Below, one piece after another: positions 1-10,489 of a stretch of DNA of 64,000 nucleotides. This stretch comes from Sphingomonas sp. BT-65 (GTDB taxonomy: Bacteria > Pseudomonadota > Alphaproteobacteria > Sphingomonadales > Sphingomonadaceae). Position numbers and translations under genes: made by a program. The stretch's first letter is position 1, and the number at the start of each line of letters is the position of its first letter. A model generated the notes under the pieces. The model ran no database searches. It worked only from the letters and a program-made list of their open reading frames with translations, and had not been told where the DNA came from. Location of the stretch: assembly GCF_026107375.2 (NCBI RefSeq), contig NZ_JAPCIA010000001.1:310001-374000 (forward strand), read 5' to 3'.

Positions 1-472
1 CGTCGGTGTTCGGCAACCGCATCTCGGCGTCGCAGGTGACGGTGAGCGTTTCGTCGGCCCGGCCGAAAATGCGCATCAGCGTCATCGGCACTACCGCACG
101 GGCATTCCCGGTCACCTTGCCTGCGGTCTCCGTGAAGCTGCGCCGCGTCGCCGGTTCCTCGAGCCTGGTCCCGTACGCATTGGCATTGAAATTCGCGTCG
201 AAGAAACGTTCGGCCTCGCCGCGCGCGGCATAGGTGTTCGCGGACCAGCTGCCGCCGCCCATCATCTTGCGGCCCGCGAGCGCGCCGGCGTCGCAGGCAT
301 GTTGCAGGCGCGTCTTGACGATGTACATGCGGCTGATGTCCACGCCGCCGCCCACCATGCCCGCCAGCGGAATGATCGACGCCGCGATGATCGCGAGCGT
401 GTTGCCGCGCGTGTCGCGGGCAAGTGATGTCAGCCAGGTTTGTGCGCTTCCCGCCGCTGCGCGCATGTTCAT
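1..472 (-). CDS. TadG-like Flp pilus assembly protein, C-terminus beyond window
   Basis: The frame opens at ATG 472 and runs off the left edge, giving 157 visible residues. The N-terminus has the Tad pattern: a short basic cytoplasmic leader, then DTRGN followed by one hydrophobic segment (about residues 24-44), then VDISRMYIVKTRLQHACDAGALAG, in pieces typical of the TadE/TadG minor pilin-like family. These proteins are anchored in the inner membrane and help build type IVc (Flp/Tad) pili. The gene would be the first or a late gene of a tad locus lying to the left. A TTAACCAT box lies about 70 bases upstream. The family call is firm; the choice of TadG over TadE is an inference, since the C-terminal domain is not visible. 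Confidence 0.75.
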   Translation of the reverse strand, partial: MNMRAAAGSAQTWLTSLARDTRGNTLAIIAASIIPLAGMVGGGVDISRMYIVKTRLQHACDAGALAGRKMMGGGSWSANTYAARGEAERFFDANFNANAYGTRLEEPATRRSFTETAGKVTGNARAVVPMTLMRIFGRADETLTVTCDAEMRLPNTD

Positions 473-538
473 CGGTCCACCATCCCCCGTTCAATCGCGC
501 GCTATGGAGCGGGTGCGGCTAACGCGCGCTGAAAGCGC

Positions 539-546
539 ATGGTTAA
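539..546 (-). promoter_or_regulatory. TTAACCAT box, CtrA half-site-like
   Basis: The minus strand reads TTAACCAT here, between the TadG-like gene and the divergent squalene-synthase-like gene. The same octamer occurs at 28119-28126 and 41088-41095, also between genes. TTAACC(AT) resembles half of the alphaproteobacterial CtrA site (TTAA-N7-TTAA), and Flp pilus genes are CtrA targets in Caulobacter. Binding here is inference only. Confidence 0.3.
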
Positions 547-583
547 CGCCGCGTCTACGCTGGCTCCGTTATGGAGAAGGCCG

Positions 584-1231
584 GTGATTTCCGATCCGGA
601 ACGGAGGATGATCCTCTCCTATGCGCCGACCGCTACGGCGCGCGGCGGGCTGGCCGCGCTGCTCGCGCTGGACGACAAGCTGGCGGAGACGGTGCGCACC
701 ACCAGCGAGCCGGCGCTGGGGCAGATCCGGCTGCAATGGTGGCATGACGCCCTGCTCGCGCTCGACACCGCGCCGGCGCCGCCCGAGCCGGTGCTGCAGG
801 GGGTCGCGCGCGACGTGCTGCGGATGGGGCTGGCGGGGGCGATGGTGGCGGGGATCGCGCAGGCTTGGCAGGCGCTGATGCAGGCGGAGCTCGATGACCT
901 CGCGCTGCGCACCTATGGCGCGCGGGGCCGGCGGATTTTCGAGCTGGCGGGCATATTGGCGGGCGCGTCGCCGGCCGATCCGCTGACGCTGGCCGGGGAG
1001 GGCTGGGCGCTGGCCGATCTGGCGACCGGGCTGAGCGATCCCGGCGAGGCGGCGGCGGCGCGGGCGATCGCCGAGAGCTCGCTGGCGCAGGCGACGGCGG
1101 CGCGCTGGAGCCGGAACGGGCGGGCGATGGGGGCGATGGCGCACCTGGCGCGGCTTGACCTGGAGGGCGTGGCCCAGGGATCGCCACGGCGCACGGCGCG
1201 CGCGCTATGGCATCGCATGACCGGCAAGTGA
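584..1231 (+). CDS. Squalene/phytoene synthase family protein (NDUFAF6-like)
   Basis: The 215-residue protein carries the family signature LGQIRLQWWHDAL (about residues 44-56) and a mostly helical body. I chose GTG 584 because GGAGAAGG lies at 573-580, five to eight bases upstream, and the protein then begins MISDPER, as in relatives. An ATG at 539 has no ribosome binding site. The protein is shorter than true squalene or phytoene synthases (about 280-350 residues), and I see no paired DxxED aspartate-rich motifs. It may therefore be a non-catalytic member like the complex I assembly factor NDUFAF6 rather than a terpenoid enzyme. The gene stands alone between a tad gene and an EF-hand gene. 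Confidence 0.7.
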   Translation: MISDPERRMILSYAPTATARGGLAALLALDDKLAETVRTTSEPALGQIRLQWWHDALLALDTAPAPPEPVLQGVARDVLRMGLAGAMVAGIAQAWQALMQAELDDLALRTYGARGRRIFELAGILAGASPADPLTLAGEGWALADLATGLSDPGEAAAARAIAESSLAQATAARWSRNGRAMGAMAHLARLDLEGVAQGSPRRTARALWHRMTGK

Positions 1232-1291
1232 CGTCTTGCTGCCGCCTGTGGAGACGCTAGCTTGCTGCCGTCCTGAGGGGGAGAGTCGGGC

Positions 1292-1771
1292 ATGTGGCGC
1301 TATTTCGTGGGCGGTATCGCGGCGTTGCTGATGGCGGGGGCCGGGATTTTCCTGTTCAAGGGGAGCGCGACTCCCGAACCGGTGCCGCCGGCGCCCAAGG
1401 CCGCGCAGACCGCGGCAGCCGAAAGCGAAACGCAACCCGTGGCGGAGGTGCCGCGGGCGGATCGCAGCCGCGAGGAGAAGCGCTTCGATCGCGGCGACAA
1501 GGACCGGAACGGCACGATCACGCTCGCTGAGCTGCAGCAGCCGCGGCGCAAGGCCTTCGCCAAGCTCGACAAGGACGGCGACGGCAAGCTGTCGTTCGAG
1601 GAATGGACCGTGCGCACCACGACCAAATTCGCCGAGGCCGACAAGGACAAATCGGGCGGGCTGACCCGCGCCGAATTCGCCACCACCGCGCCCAAGCGGC
1701 GCCCCTCGGGTCCGCGCTGCGACTGCCGCGCCGAGGTGGCCAAGGCGCTGGCCGACGCGGCGGACGAGTAG
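1292..1771 (+). CDS. Membrane-anchored EF-hand calcium-binding protein
   Basis: The 159-residue protein has one N-terminal hydrophobic segment (residues 5-23) that acts as a signal anchor, then a Pro/Ala-rich linker, then three EF-hand loops: DKDRNGTITLAE (69-80), DKDGDGKLSFEE (93-104) and DKDKSGGLTRAE (117-128). Each loop has acidic or oxygen ligands at positions 1, 3, 5 and 12, so calcium binding in the periplasm is likely. A CDC motif near residue 144 could form a disulfide. GGGGGAG precedes the ATG. The stop lies one base from the convergent trmFO stop. The physiological role cannot be told from the sequence. Confidence 0.8.
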   Translation: MWRYFVGGIAALLMAGAGIFLFKGSATPEPVPPAPKAAQTAAAESETQPVAEVPRADRSREEKRFDRGDKDRNGTITLAELQQPRRKAFAKLDKDGDGKLSFEEWTVRTTTKFAEADKDKSGGLTRAEFATTAPKRRPSGPRCDCRAEVAKALADAADE

Positions 1772-1772
1772 G

Positions 1773-3110
1773 TCACGCTGCCTTGAGCCACGCGTCGAAC
1801 GCGGCGCGGGCGCGGGCGGTGTACATGAGCTTGCGATCGGCCTTCTTGGTGCGGCCCTCGATCGGCGGCATCAGGCCGAAATTGACGTTCATCGGCTGGT
1901 AGGTCTCGACCTCCGCGCCGCCGGTGATGTGGCCGAGCAGCGCGCCGAGCGCGGTCTCAACCGGGGGCGGTGCGAGCGTATGGCCGAGGATCTCGGCCGC
2001 GGCGAAGCGGCCCGCGAGCAGGCCGATGGCCGAGCTTTCGACATAGCCCTCGCACCCCGTGACCTGGCCGGCGAAGCGGATATGCGGGCGCGATTTCAGG
2101 CGCAGCGTCGGATCGAGCAGTTCGGGCGAGCGGATAAAGGTGTTGCGGTGGAGGCCGCCGAGGCGCGCGAACTCGGCATTTTCGAGTCCCGGGATCGTCC
2201 GGAACAGCTCGACCTGCGCGCCATGCTTGAGCTTGGTCTGGAAGCCGACCATGTTCCACAACGTGCCGGTCGCGTTATCCTGGCGCAGCTGCACGCAGGC
2301 ATAGGGCCAGCGGCCGGTGCTCGGTTGATCGAGTCCGACGCCCTTCATCGGGCCGTAGCGCAGCGTATCGACGCCGCGCTCGGCCATCACCTCGATCGGC
2401 ATGCAGCCTTCGAAATAGGGAACATTCTCCCATTGCTTGAACTCGGACTTCTCGCCGTCGAGCAGGCCCTGGTGGAAGGCGAGATATTGCTCCTTCGTCA
2501 TCGGGCAGTTGATGTAATCCTTGCCCGTGCCGCCGGGGCCGACCTTGTTCCAGCGTGACTGGAACCAGGCGACGTCCATGTCGATGCTGTCGCGATGGAC
2601 GATCGGGGCGATGGCGTCGAAGAAGGCCAGGCTGTCCTTGCCGGTCGCCGCGCCGATGCTCTCGGCAAGGCCGGGCGCGGTGAGCGGGCCGGTGGCGACG
2701 ATAGTGAGGCCCTCGCCAGGGAGCTGGTCCACCCGCTCGCGCACGATGGTGATGTTGGGATGCGCTTCGAGTGCCGCGGTGACGCCGTTCGAGAAATGGT
2801 CGCGATCGACCGCCAGCGCCGAGCCGGCGGGCACCTTGTGGACGTCGCCCTGCGCCATGATGATCGAGCCAAGGTCGCGCATCTCCTGATGCAGCAGGCC
2901 GACGGCGTTGCGCTCGGCATCGTCGGAGCGGAAGCTGTTCGAGCAGACCAGCTCGGCGAGGCCGTCGGTCTGGTGCGCGGGCGTCGTGCCGCCGCCGCCG
3001 CGCATTTCGGACAGCTTCACGCGGATGCCGGCATTGGCGAGCTGCCAGGCGGCTTCGGACCCGGCGAGGCCGCCGCCGATGATGTGGACCTGATGACTAG
3101 CGCTGGACAC
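1773..3110 (-). CDS. trmFO: Folate-dependent tRNA (uracil-54-C5)-methyltransferase TrmFO
   Basis: The enzyme makes ribothymidine at U54 of tRNA with 5,10-methylenetetrahydrofolate as carbon donor and FADH2 as reductant, acting in the cytoplasm. The 445-residue protein starts with the FAD dinucleotide-binding motif [11 protein letters not shown] (residues 12-22) and has the family block [12 protein letters not shown] with its conserved cysteine, a later GCEGYVES block, and the C-terminal [14 protein letters not shown]. Length fits the family. The start is GTG 3110 with a weak ribosome binding site, and no in-frame ATG lies near. TrmFO replaces TrmA in many alphaproteobacteria. The upstream region contains repeated TTGACA elements. 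Confidence 0.95.
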   Translation of the reverse strand: MSSASHQVHIIGGGLAGSEAAWQLANAGIRVKLSEMRGGGGTTPAHQTDGLAELVCSNSFRSDDAERNAVGLLHQEMRDLGSIIMAQGDVHKVPAGSALAVDRDHFSNGVTAALEAHPNITIVRERVDQLPGEGLTIVATGPLTAPGLAESIGAATGKDSLAFFDAIAPIVHRDSIDMDVAWFQSRWNKVGPGGTGKDYINCPMTKEQYLAFHQGLLDGEKSEFKQWENVPYFEGCMPIEVMAERGVDTLRYGPMKGVGLDQPSTGRWPYACVQLRQDNATGTLWNMVGFQTKLKHGAQVELFRTIPGLENAEFARLGGLHRNTFIRSPELLDPTLRLKSRPHIRFAGQVTGCEGYVESSAIGLLAGRFAAAEILGHTLAPPPVETALGALLGHITGGAEVETYQPMNVNFGLMPPIEGRTKKADRKLMYTARARAAFDAWLKAA

Positions 3111-3117
3111 GGCTTGG

Positions 3118-3183
3118 TTGACACGCCTCTCTGGGCAAGTTGACAGAATCGAAGGGTGTCATGCGCGAACTTGACACGTGTCA
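3118..3183. repeat. Three TTGACA repeats with a TGACACGTGTCA palindrome
   Basis: TTGACA occurs at 3118-3123, 3140-3145 and 3171-3176. The last is part of the perfect 12-base palindrome TGACACGTGTCA (3172-3183), and TGACA/TGTCA also pair at 3141-3145 and 3157-3161. The cluster sits in the 140-base divergent gap between trmFO and the YhhN gene, so it may be an operator or a set of -35 elements. No matching regulator can be named. Confidence 0.4.
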
Positions 3184-3250
3184 GGCAGTGCCGGACGCCC
3201 CTGTCCAAGCCCTTACGCCAGGGTGGGGGTTGTAGGAAAAGGGAAAGTGC

Positions 3251-3898
3251 ATGCGGGGGCTGTTCTGGATCGCGGTGCTGGCGGGGGCGAGTTACTCGCT
3301 GACCGCATGGGGCATGGTCGACGCGGGCGCGTGGCAGGCGGCGTGGAAGACGAGCGGCGTGGCGCTGCTCGCGGCCTGGGCGGCGAGCCGGGCGCGGAGC
3401 ACCGATGGCTGGCTGATCGCGGGCGTGTTGGCGCTCGGTGCGCTGGGCGACCTGCTGCTCGAGATCGTCGACGGCTTCACTGCGGGCGGCGCGGCGTTCG
3501 CGGCGGGGCATGCGGTGGCGATCGCGCTCTATTTGCGCAACCGGCGGGCCAACCCTTCATCGAGCCAGAAGCTGCTGGGCTATGTAATCGCGCCGGCGAC
3601 GGTGGGGATTTCCGCACTGCTCGCCGCACCGGCGGGGCAGGCGCTGCCGGTGGGCGCCTATGCCGCGTTCCTCGGCGTCATGGCGGCAACCGCGTGGACG
3701 AGCCGCTTTCCGCGTTATCGCGTCGGGATCGGCGCGGTGCTGTTCGTGGTGTCGGACCTGCTGATCTTCTCGCGGTTCGGGCTGCTCGAGGATTCGTTCG
3801 TGCCGAGCCTGCTGATCTGGCCGGCCTATTTCGCGGCGCAGGCGCTGATCGCGTGGGGTGTGGTTCAGACGCTGTCGTCGGACCAGCGGGTGCCGTAG
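3251..3898 (+). CDS. YhhN/TMEM86-family membrane protein (lysoplasmalogenase-like)
   Basis: The 215-residue protein is polytopic, with about seven to eight hydrophobic segments from residue 3 to residue 208. It has the family's central features GALGDLLLE (about residues 62-70) and, after the next helix, a conserved small/His segment (FAAGHAVAIALY). YhhN/TMEM86 proteins cleave the vinyl-ether bond of lysoplasmalogens in animals. The bacterial role is not settled, so the name is by family only. GGGAAAGTGC precedes the ATG. The last 34 bases overlap the convergent neighbour. Confidence 0.75.
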   Translation: MRGLFWIAVLAGASYSLTAWGMVDAGAWQAAWKTSGVALLAAWAASRARSTDGWLIAGVLALGALGDLLLEIVDGFTAGGAAFAAGHAVAIALYLRNRRANPSSSQKLLGYVIAPATVGISALLAAPAGQALPVGAYAAFLGVMAATAWTSRFPRYRVGIGAVLFVVSDLLIFSRFGLLEDSFVPSLLIWPAYFAAQALIAWGVVQTLSSDQRVP

Positions 3899-4278
3899 CG
3901 GACGATCAGGGCGCAGGCGGAGCCAACGAAGAAGAAGAGGGCGATTATCTGCCATCCGCTATCCAGGTGCAGTAGGACAGGCATTGGCAACGCCATCAAG
4001 CCGCCGGCGATCGCCCAGAACAACGGGTGGCGGCTAGCCGGCCATTGGGCACCCAGGTTTCCCATGACGAAACCGCCGAGCAATATCGGGATAGCTCCAA
4101 GGATCACTCCGAACGGGATCGCGATTATTGCAGCTGGAATTATTCCGAGCAGTATTCCAACGACTTCGCCATCCTGTGGTCCGATGACGACCATCGCAAT
4201 CAGCAGCGTCGTCAAAAAGATTGGGCCGGCGCTTAGCAGGGCGATTGCGGACCCGCGGGCATAACGGAAAGTCTTCAT
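3865..4278 (-). CDS. Hypothetical four-helix membrane protein
   Basis: The 137-residue protein starts at ATG 4278 after AAGGATAA. It is almost wholly hydrophobic with four predicted membrane segments (about residues 10-32, 38-60, 80-100 and 105-125). It has no residue pattern I recognise. It follows the desaturase gene after a 16-base gap on the same strand and is probably co-transcribed with it, and its 3' end overlaps the YhhN gene. Longer frames upstream run into the desaturase gene in another frame and were discarded. Function is unknown; a helper in membrane lipid adjustment is only a guess from the neighbour. Confidence 0.6.
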   Translation of the reverse strand: MKTFRYARGSAIALLSAGPIFLTTLLIAMVVIGPQDGEVVGILLGIIPAAIIAIPFGVILGAIPILLGGFVMGNLGAQWPASRHPLFWAIAGGLMALPMPVLLHLDSGWQIIALFFFVGSACALIVRYGTRWSDDSV

Positions 4279-4294
4279 CCGAATTATCCTTCTG

Positions 4295-5113
4295 TCAGCT
4301 ACGCGGGAGGGGCACCACCATCCGCATCCGCGCCGCCAGTTTGGGCGCGGCAGCATCCAGCCGGGCGGCGAGGCGGGGGAGGCGGCTGACGGGCACCGCG
4401 GGGTAGAGGTGGTGCTCGAGATGGAAGAACATGTTGTAGCTGACGAGGTTGAGCAGCCGTCCGCGCTGGGTGCGGGCGATGAGGCCGTCCTCGCAGCCAT
4501 GATGCGTGATCCACACCGCGAAGAAGGCGGTGAAGCACTGCGCCGCCAGCATCGCGGCGATATGGTAGAGCAGCGGCGTCCACTGGCTGGCGAGCGCGGC
4601 GCCGATCACGAGGGCGTTGAGCGCGAGGTCGATCGCCATGCGCCGGCGCAGCTGCGGGCCACCGTGCCGCCAGCCATAGAGATGGGTCTCGACCGGGAAG
4701 CGCGGGCCGTAGAGCAATACCTGCCACAGCTTCATGTCGCCGCACTTGCCCTCGATATCGTCGGCGGTGCCGATCTTCGCATGGTGGTGGAGATGGTTGA
4801 ATGCGACCGAGCTGTTGGAGCCGAGCATCAGCGCGCTGAGCCCATGCAGCACGCGGCGGTGGCCGCGCGGGCCGAAGCCGAGATTGTGGTGGATCGCCTC
4901 ATGGTTGAGCCGCAGCGCGGTGAGGAAGAACATGAAGGTGGCGGGGACGGCGAGCAGCCAGAGGCCGAATTGCGCGAGGGTCAGCGACAGCGCCAGCCAG
5001 GGCAGGGGATGAAGGCACTCGACCACCCCGTCGCGCGGGCGCATCGTCACCAGATCGCGCCACGCGACACGGCGGAGCGCGGGATCGGCGGCGGCGGGAT
5101 GATGTCGAGCCAT
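4295..5113 (-). CDS. Membrane fatty-acid desaturase
   Basis: The 272-residue protein has the three histidine boxes of the membrane di-iron desaturase/hydroxylase family: HEAIHH (71-76), HLHHH (107-111) and HLEHH (231-235), with membrane helices at about 36-68 and 165-205. It should insert a double bond or hydroxyl into a lipid acyl or carotenoid-like chain with O2 and an electron donor. The substrate cannot be told. GGAGAA precedes ATG 5113, and a palindromic operator lies 20 bases upstream of the start. The same operator precedes the GbsR-type regulator upstream, so the gene is probably under its control. Confidence 0.85.
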   Translation of the reverse strand: MARHHPAAADPALRRVAWRDLVTMRPRDGVVECLHPLPWLALSLTLAQFGLWLLAVPATFMFFLTALRLNHEAIHHNLGFGPRGHRRVLHGLSALMLGSNSSVAFNHLHHHAKIGTADDIEGKCGDMKLWQVLLYGPRFPVETHLYGWRHGGPQLRRRMAIDLALNALVIGAALASQWTPLLYHIAAMLAAQCFTAFFAVWITHHGCEDGLIARTQRGRLLNLVSYNMFFHLEHHLYPAVPVSRLPRLAARLDAAAPKLAARMRMVVPLPRS

Positions 5114-5132
5114 CTTGTTTCTCCATTACTGG

Positions 5133-5154
5133 TATTTCTGTAGTTTCAGAAATT
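5133..5154. promoter_or_regulatory. Palindromic operator, copy 1 (upstream of desaturase)
   Basis: TATTTCTG and CAGAAATT face each other across a six-base spacer (TAGTTT), giving seven perfect arm bases. The same element, with perfect eight-base arms, lies at 5751-5772. Both copies flank the GbsR-type gene, and this one sits 20-41 bases upstream of the desaturase ATG. It is a strong operator candidate for that regulator. Confidence 0.7.
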
Positions 5155-5195
5155 GATTGGCATGCGAGATGGGCCGTCGAGACGGGCGTGCGGGA

Positions 5196-5744
5196 TCAGT
5201 CCTTGTTGCGGGAAGCGGGGATGAAGCGGGCGACCTTGCCGCCGAGCTTCATCAGCGTGACGAGCGTGGGCTTGGGCAGCACGCGGACCTGATCGTACCA
5301 GCCGCCGAGCGTGCCGATGAACTCATGCATCCGGCCGACGCGCTCGCGCACCTGGGGCGGGGCGGTCTCGTCGGCGGCCAGACGCGCGGCGAGCTCGCCG
5401 AGCAGCTGGATGGTGGGATCGACCTCGCGCCGCTTGCGCTCGGCGACGATGCGCATGAGCATCTCCCACAGGTCGGTCTCGGCGACGAAATGGTCGCGGC
5501 GGTCGCCCTCGACATGGACGCGGCGGACGATGCCGTAGCCCTGAAGCTCCTTGAGCGCAGTCGAGACGTTGGAGCGGGCGAGGCCGAGCGCCTCGACGAT
5601 CTCCTCGGCATGGAGCGGGCGGTCGGCGAGATAGAGCAGCGCATGCACCTGTGCGACGGAGCGATTGACGCCCCATTGCGTTCCCATCTCACCCCAGTGG
5701 AGGATGAACGCCTTGGCGTCGGGATGTTCGGCGAAGCGGGTCAT
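5196..5744 (-). CDS. GbsR/MarR-family transcriptional regulator
   Basis: The 182-residue protein starts at ATG 5744. Upstream in-frame codons would read through the operator and into the neighbour. It has the GbsR-like layout: an N-terminal helix (FILHWGEMGTQWG), a winged helix-turn-helix (about residues 25-95, with HAEEIVEALGLARSNVSTAL as the recognition unit) and a helical C-terminus for dimerisation. Two copies of one palindrome flank the gene, before its own start (shared with the VOC gene) and before the desaturase gene. This suggests autoregulation and control of both neighbours, possibly with a lipid or aldehyde ligand. Confidence 0.85.
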   Translation of the reverse strand: MTRFAEHPDAKAFILHWGEMGTQWGVNRSVAQVHALLYLADRPLHAEEIVEALGLARSNVSTALKELQGYGIVRRVHVEGDRRDHFVAETDLWEMLMRIVAERKRREVDPTIQLLGELAARLAADETAPPQVRERVGRMHEFIGTLGGWYDQVRVLPKPTLVTLMKLGGKVARFIPASRNKD

Positions 5745-5750
5745 GTTGGT

Positions 5751-5772
5751 AATTTCTGTAATTTCAGAAATT
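5751..5772. promoter_or_regulatory. Palindromic operator, copy 2 (GbsR-type gene / VOC gene)
   Basis: AATTTCTG (5751-5758) and CAGAAATT (5765-5772) form a perfect eight-base inverted repeat around TAATTT. It fills most of the 41-base gap between the start of the regulator gene and ATG 5786 of the VOC gene, so a bound protein would block both divergent starts. Confidence 0.75.
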
Positions 5773-5785
5773 GAAGGAGTCAACC

Positions 5786-6163
5786 ATGATCGATCATCTC
5801 GGGATTCCAGTGGGCGATATCGCGGCGTCGCGGCGCTTCTACGAGGCGGCATTGGCGCCGCTCGGTTACAAGGTGATGGGCGAGGAGACCAACGGGCTCG
5901 GCAACAATGTCGTGCTGATGGGCGTGGACGAGGTGGATTTCGTGATCGCCGATGGCGAGCCGGTGAGCGACGGGGTGCATCATGCCTTTCGCGCGGAGAG
6001 CCGGGCGGCGGTGGATGCGTTCCACGCGGCGGCGCTGGCGACAGGGGGGCGGGACAATGGTGCGCCGGGGATACGCGAAGACTATCATCCGAATTACTAT
6101 GCGGCGTTCGCGATCGATCCCGACGGGATGAACGTCGAGGCGGTGTGCCACAAAGCGGAGTGA
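5786..6163 (+). CDS. VOC-family (glyoxalase/dioxygenase superfamily) protein
   Basis: The 125-residue protein starts at ATG 5786 after AAGGAG (5774-5779). It is a single-domain VOC protein: it begins MIDHLGIPVGDIAASRRFY and ends with FAIDPDGMNVEAV, the usual first and last metal-side strands of a beta-alpha-beta-beta-beta pair. Such proteins act on glutathione adducts, fosfomycin-like compounds or catechols, or bind ligands. The substrate is not predictable here. The shared operator ties it to the desaturase and GbsR-type genes, so it may handle a lipid-derived electrophile. The next gene starts four bases after its stop. Confidence 0.85.
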   Translation: MIDHLGIPVGDIAASRRFYEAALAPLGYKVMGEETNGLGNNVVLMGVDEVDFVIADGEPVSDGVHHAFRAESRAAVDAFHAAALATGGRDNGAPGIREDYHPNYYAAFAIDPDGMNVEAVCHKAE

Positions 6164-6166
6164 GGG

Positions 6167-6604
6167 ATGAAGGTCTTCACCATCGGCTATGAGGGCGCGA
6201 CGATGGACTCGTTCCTCGCCGCGCTGGAGGGGGCGGGGGTGCGCCAGGTGATCGACGTGCGGCAATTGCCGCTGTCGCGCCGGCCGGGCTTCTCCAAGGC
6301 ACCGCTCACCGCCGCGCTGAAGGAGCGCGGGATCGGCTATGTGCATCTGAAGGCGCTGGGCACGCCCAAGCCGGGGCGCGATGCCGCCAAGAAGGGCGAC
6401 CGGGCGACGCTGAGGACGGTCTATGCCGGGCAGCTCGAATTGCCCGAGGCGCAGGCGCAGGCGGCGAAGATGCGCGAGCTGATCGCCGAGACGCCGAGCG
6501 CGCTGCTGTGCTTCGAGCGCGATCCGGGGATGTGTCACCGCACGCTGCTGATCGCCGCCGAAGGCCAGGGGATCGAGGTGGAAGACCTGTTCGCCGATGC
6601 GTGA
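6167..6604 (+). CDS. DUF488 domain protein
   Basis: The 145-residue protein matches the DUF488 family: N-terminal FTIGYEGATMDSFLAAL, then VIDVRQLPLSRRPGFSK and the C-terminal Cys block LLCFERDPGMCHR. The conserved cysteines and the nucleotide-binding-like fold suggest a role in nucleic acid or metabolite chemistry, but no activity is established. The gene lies four bases after the VOC gene and is probably in the same transcript. Confidence 0.85.
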   Translation: MKVFTIGYEGATMDSFLAALEGAGVRQVIDVRQLPLSRRPGFSKAPLTAALKERGIGYVHLKALGTPKPGRDAAKKGDRATLRTVYAGQLELPEAQAQAAKMRELIAETPSALLCFERDPGMCHRTLLIAAEGQGIEVEDLFADA

Positions 6605-6719
6605 GGTCTGCGGCATCCATGGCCTCGGCGCGCCGCTCGAGGATTTCGGGGTGCCGGGCGAGGTGCGGGTGCGGATCGGGGTGCGGGCGCCATCGGCCCC
6701 GCGTGACGGCGGAGGCTGA
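6597..6719 (+). CDS. Possible small ORF between DUF488 and GFA genes
   Basis: A 40-codon frame runs from ATG 6597, inside the last codons of the DUF488 gene, to TGA 6717-6719, two bases before the next ATG. It would fill the only gap in this gene run and could serve translational coupling. The product (MREVCGIHGLGAPLEDFG at its start, Gly-rich end) has no family I know. In GC-rich DNA such frames arise by chance, so support is weak. Confidence 0.25.
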   Translation: MREVCGIHGLGAPLEDFGVPGEVRVRIGVRAPSAPRDGGG

Positions 6720-6720
6720 G

Positions 6721-7113
6721 ATGGACCGGTTCACTGGCGGATGCCTGTGCGGCGACGTTCGCCTCGTGGCGACGGAGCGTCCCTATCGTGTCGGGATTTG
6801 CCACTGCCTCGACTGCCGCAAGCATCACGGGGCACTGTTCGAGGCGTCTGCGATCTTCCCGCGGGACGCGGTGACGATCGAGGGCGAAACGCGCGACTAT
6901 GCCGGCCGCTTCTTCTGTCCCCGCTGCGGCTCATCGGTGTTTGGGCGTAGCGGCGACGAAGTGGAAGTGTCGCTGGGCGCGCTGGATGCGCCCGATCAGT
7001 TGACGCCGACCTACGAAAGCTGGGTCGTTCGCCGCGAGACCTGGCTCCCGCCATTTCCGCTCAGCCGGCACTATCAGCGGGATCGCGAGGGAACGGAGCG
7101 CTTCGAGGACTAG
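6721..7113 (+). CDS. GFA-family zinc protein (formaldehyde-activating enzyme/CENP-V fold)
   Basis: The 130-residue protein has the Mss4-like zinc-binding fold of the GFA family: GGCLCG (about residues 6-11), CHCLDCRK (about 28-35) and CPRCGS (about 63-68), giving the paired cysteine sites. Related enzymes join formaldehyde or other aldehydes to glutathione, but many members have no known substrate. GGCGGAGG precedes ATG 6721. The stop TAG shares a CTAG quartet with the convergent DUF952 gene. Confidence 0.85.
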   Translation: MDRFTGGCLCGDVRLVATERPYRVGICHCLDCRKHHGALFEASAIFPRDAVTIEGETRDYAGRFFCPRCGSSVFGRSGDEVEVSLGALDAPDQLTPTYESWVVRRETWLPPFPLSRHYQRDREGTERFED

Positions 7114-7453
7114 CCGGTCACCGGCAATTTGACCGCGCCGTCCGCGTCGCGTTCCAGCGGCGAGTAGGCGATCACGGCGTCGAGCGGGAGCGCGGCGTAG
7201 AGGTGCGGGAACTCGGCGCCGCCGCGCGAGACCTCCCACTTCACCGCCTCGCCCAGCGCGTCGAGGTCGACCGCGGCGACCCACAAATCCTCCTGTCCGG
7301 CGAAATGCTTGTCCACCGTCTCAGTGAGCTGGGCGTGCGCGGACATGTGGATATAGCCGTCGGCAAGGTCGACCGGCGCGCCGGCGAAGCTGCCGTCATG
7401 CTCGAGCGCATGCATCTGCGCGGCGGTCAGCACCTTGTAGGCGGTGGTCGGCT

Positions 7454-7457
<4 letters not shown>
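7110..7457 (-). CDS. DUF952 domain protein
   Basis: The 115-residue protein is a complete DUF952 member: YKVLTAAQMHALEHDGSFAGAP at the start (in pieces), DLADGYIHMS, and FPHLYAALPLDAV. The fold is related to ADP-ribosyltransferase-like folds in structural surveys, but no biochemical role is established. Its ATG overlaps the gyrA stop as ATGA (7454-7457), so it is translationally coupled to gyrA, and its TAG stop overlaps the convergent GFA stop. Confidence 0.85.
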
Positions 7458-10219
<2,762 letters not shown>

Positions 10220-10290
10220 GTGCTGGTGCTTTCGAAGGGTTGTTTCAGAGTTGTGACCGCTCTAGCGGGGCGGGGACCACCTGCCAACCC

Positions 10291-10326
10291 CGCGCGCATG
10301 CACACGCGCGTACGCGTGCGCGCGTG
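10291..10326. repeat. Alternating purine-pyrimidine tract (Z-DNA candidate) with 8-base inverted repeat
   Basis: All 36 bases alternate pyrimidine and purine, nearly all CG, CA or TG steps. Inside lies the inverted repeat CACGCGCG (10303-10310) / CGCGCGTG (10319-10326) with an eight-base loop. It sits in the 270-base divergent gap between gyrA and the TPR gene. Such tracts change to Z-form or cruciform under negative supercoiling. Confidence 0.6.
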
Positions 10327-10489
10327 GGTGGCGTGACGTGCTCCGATGGAGCCAAGACGTTCAATATGCGTTCAGCGAGCCGATGCGAGGGGCAAAACGA
10401 CGCACTGCGCCTTGACCCGGCGAGGCGGATTACTAGAGCGGTTGCGCCCCTTTTTGCTACGCTGACCCCCTGCGTAAGGAGAGTCCTGA

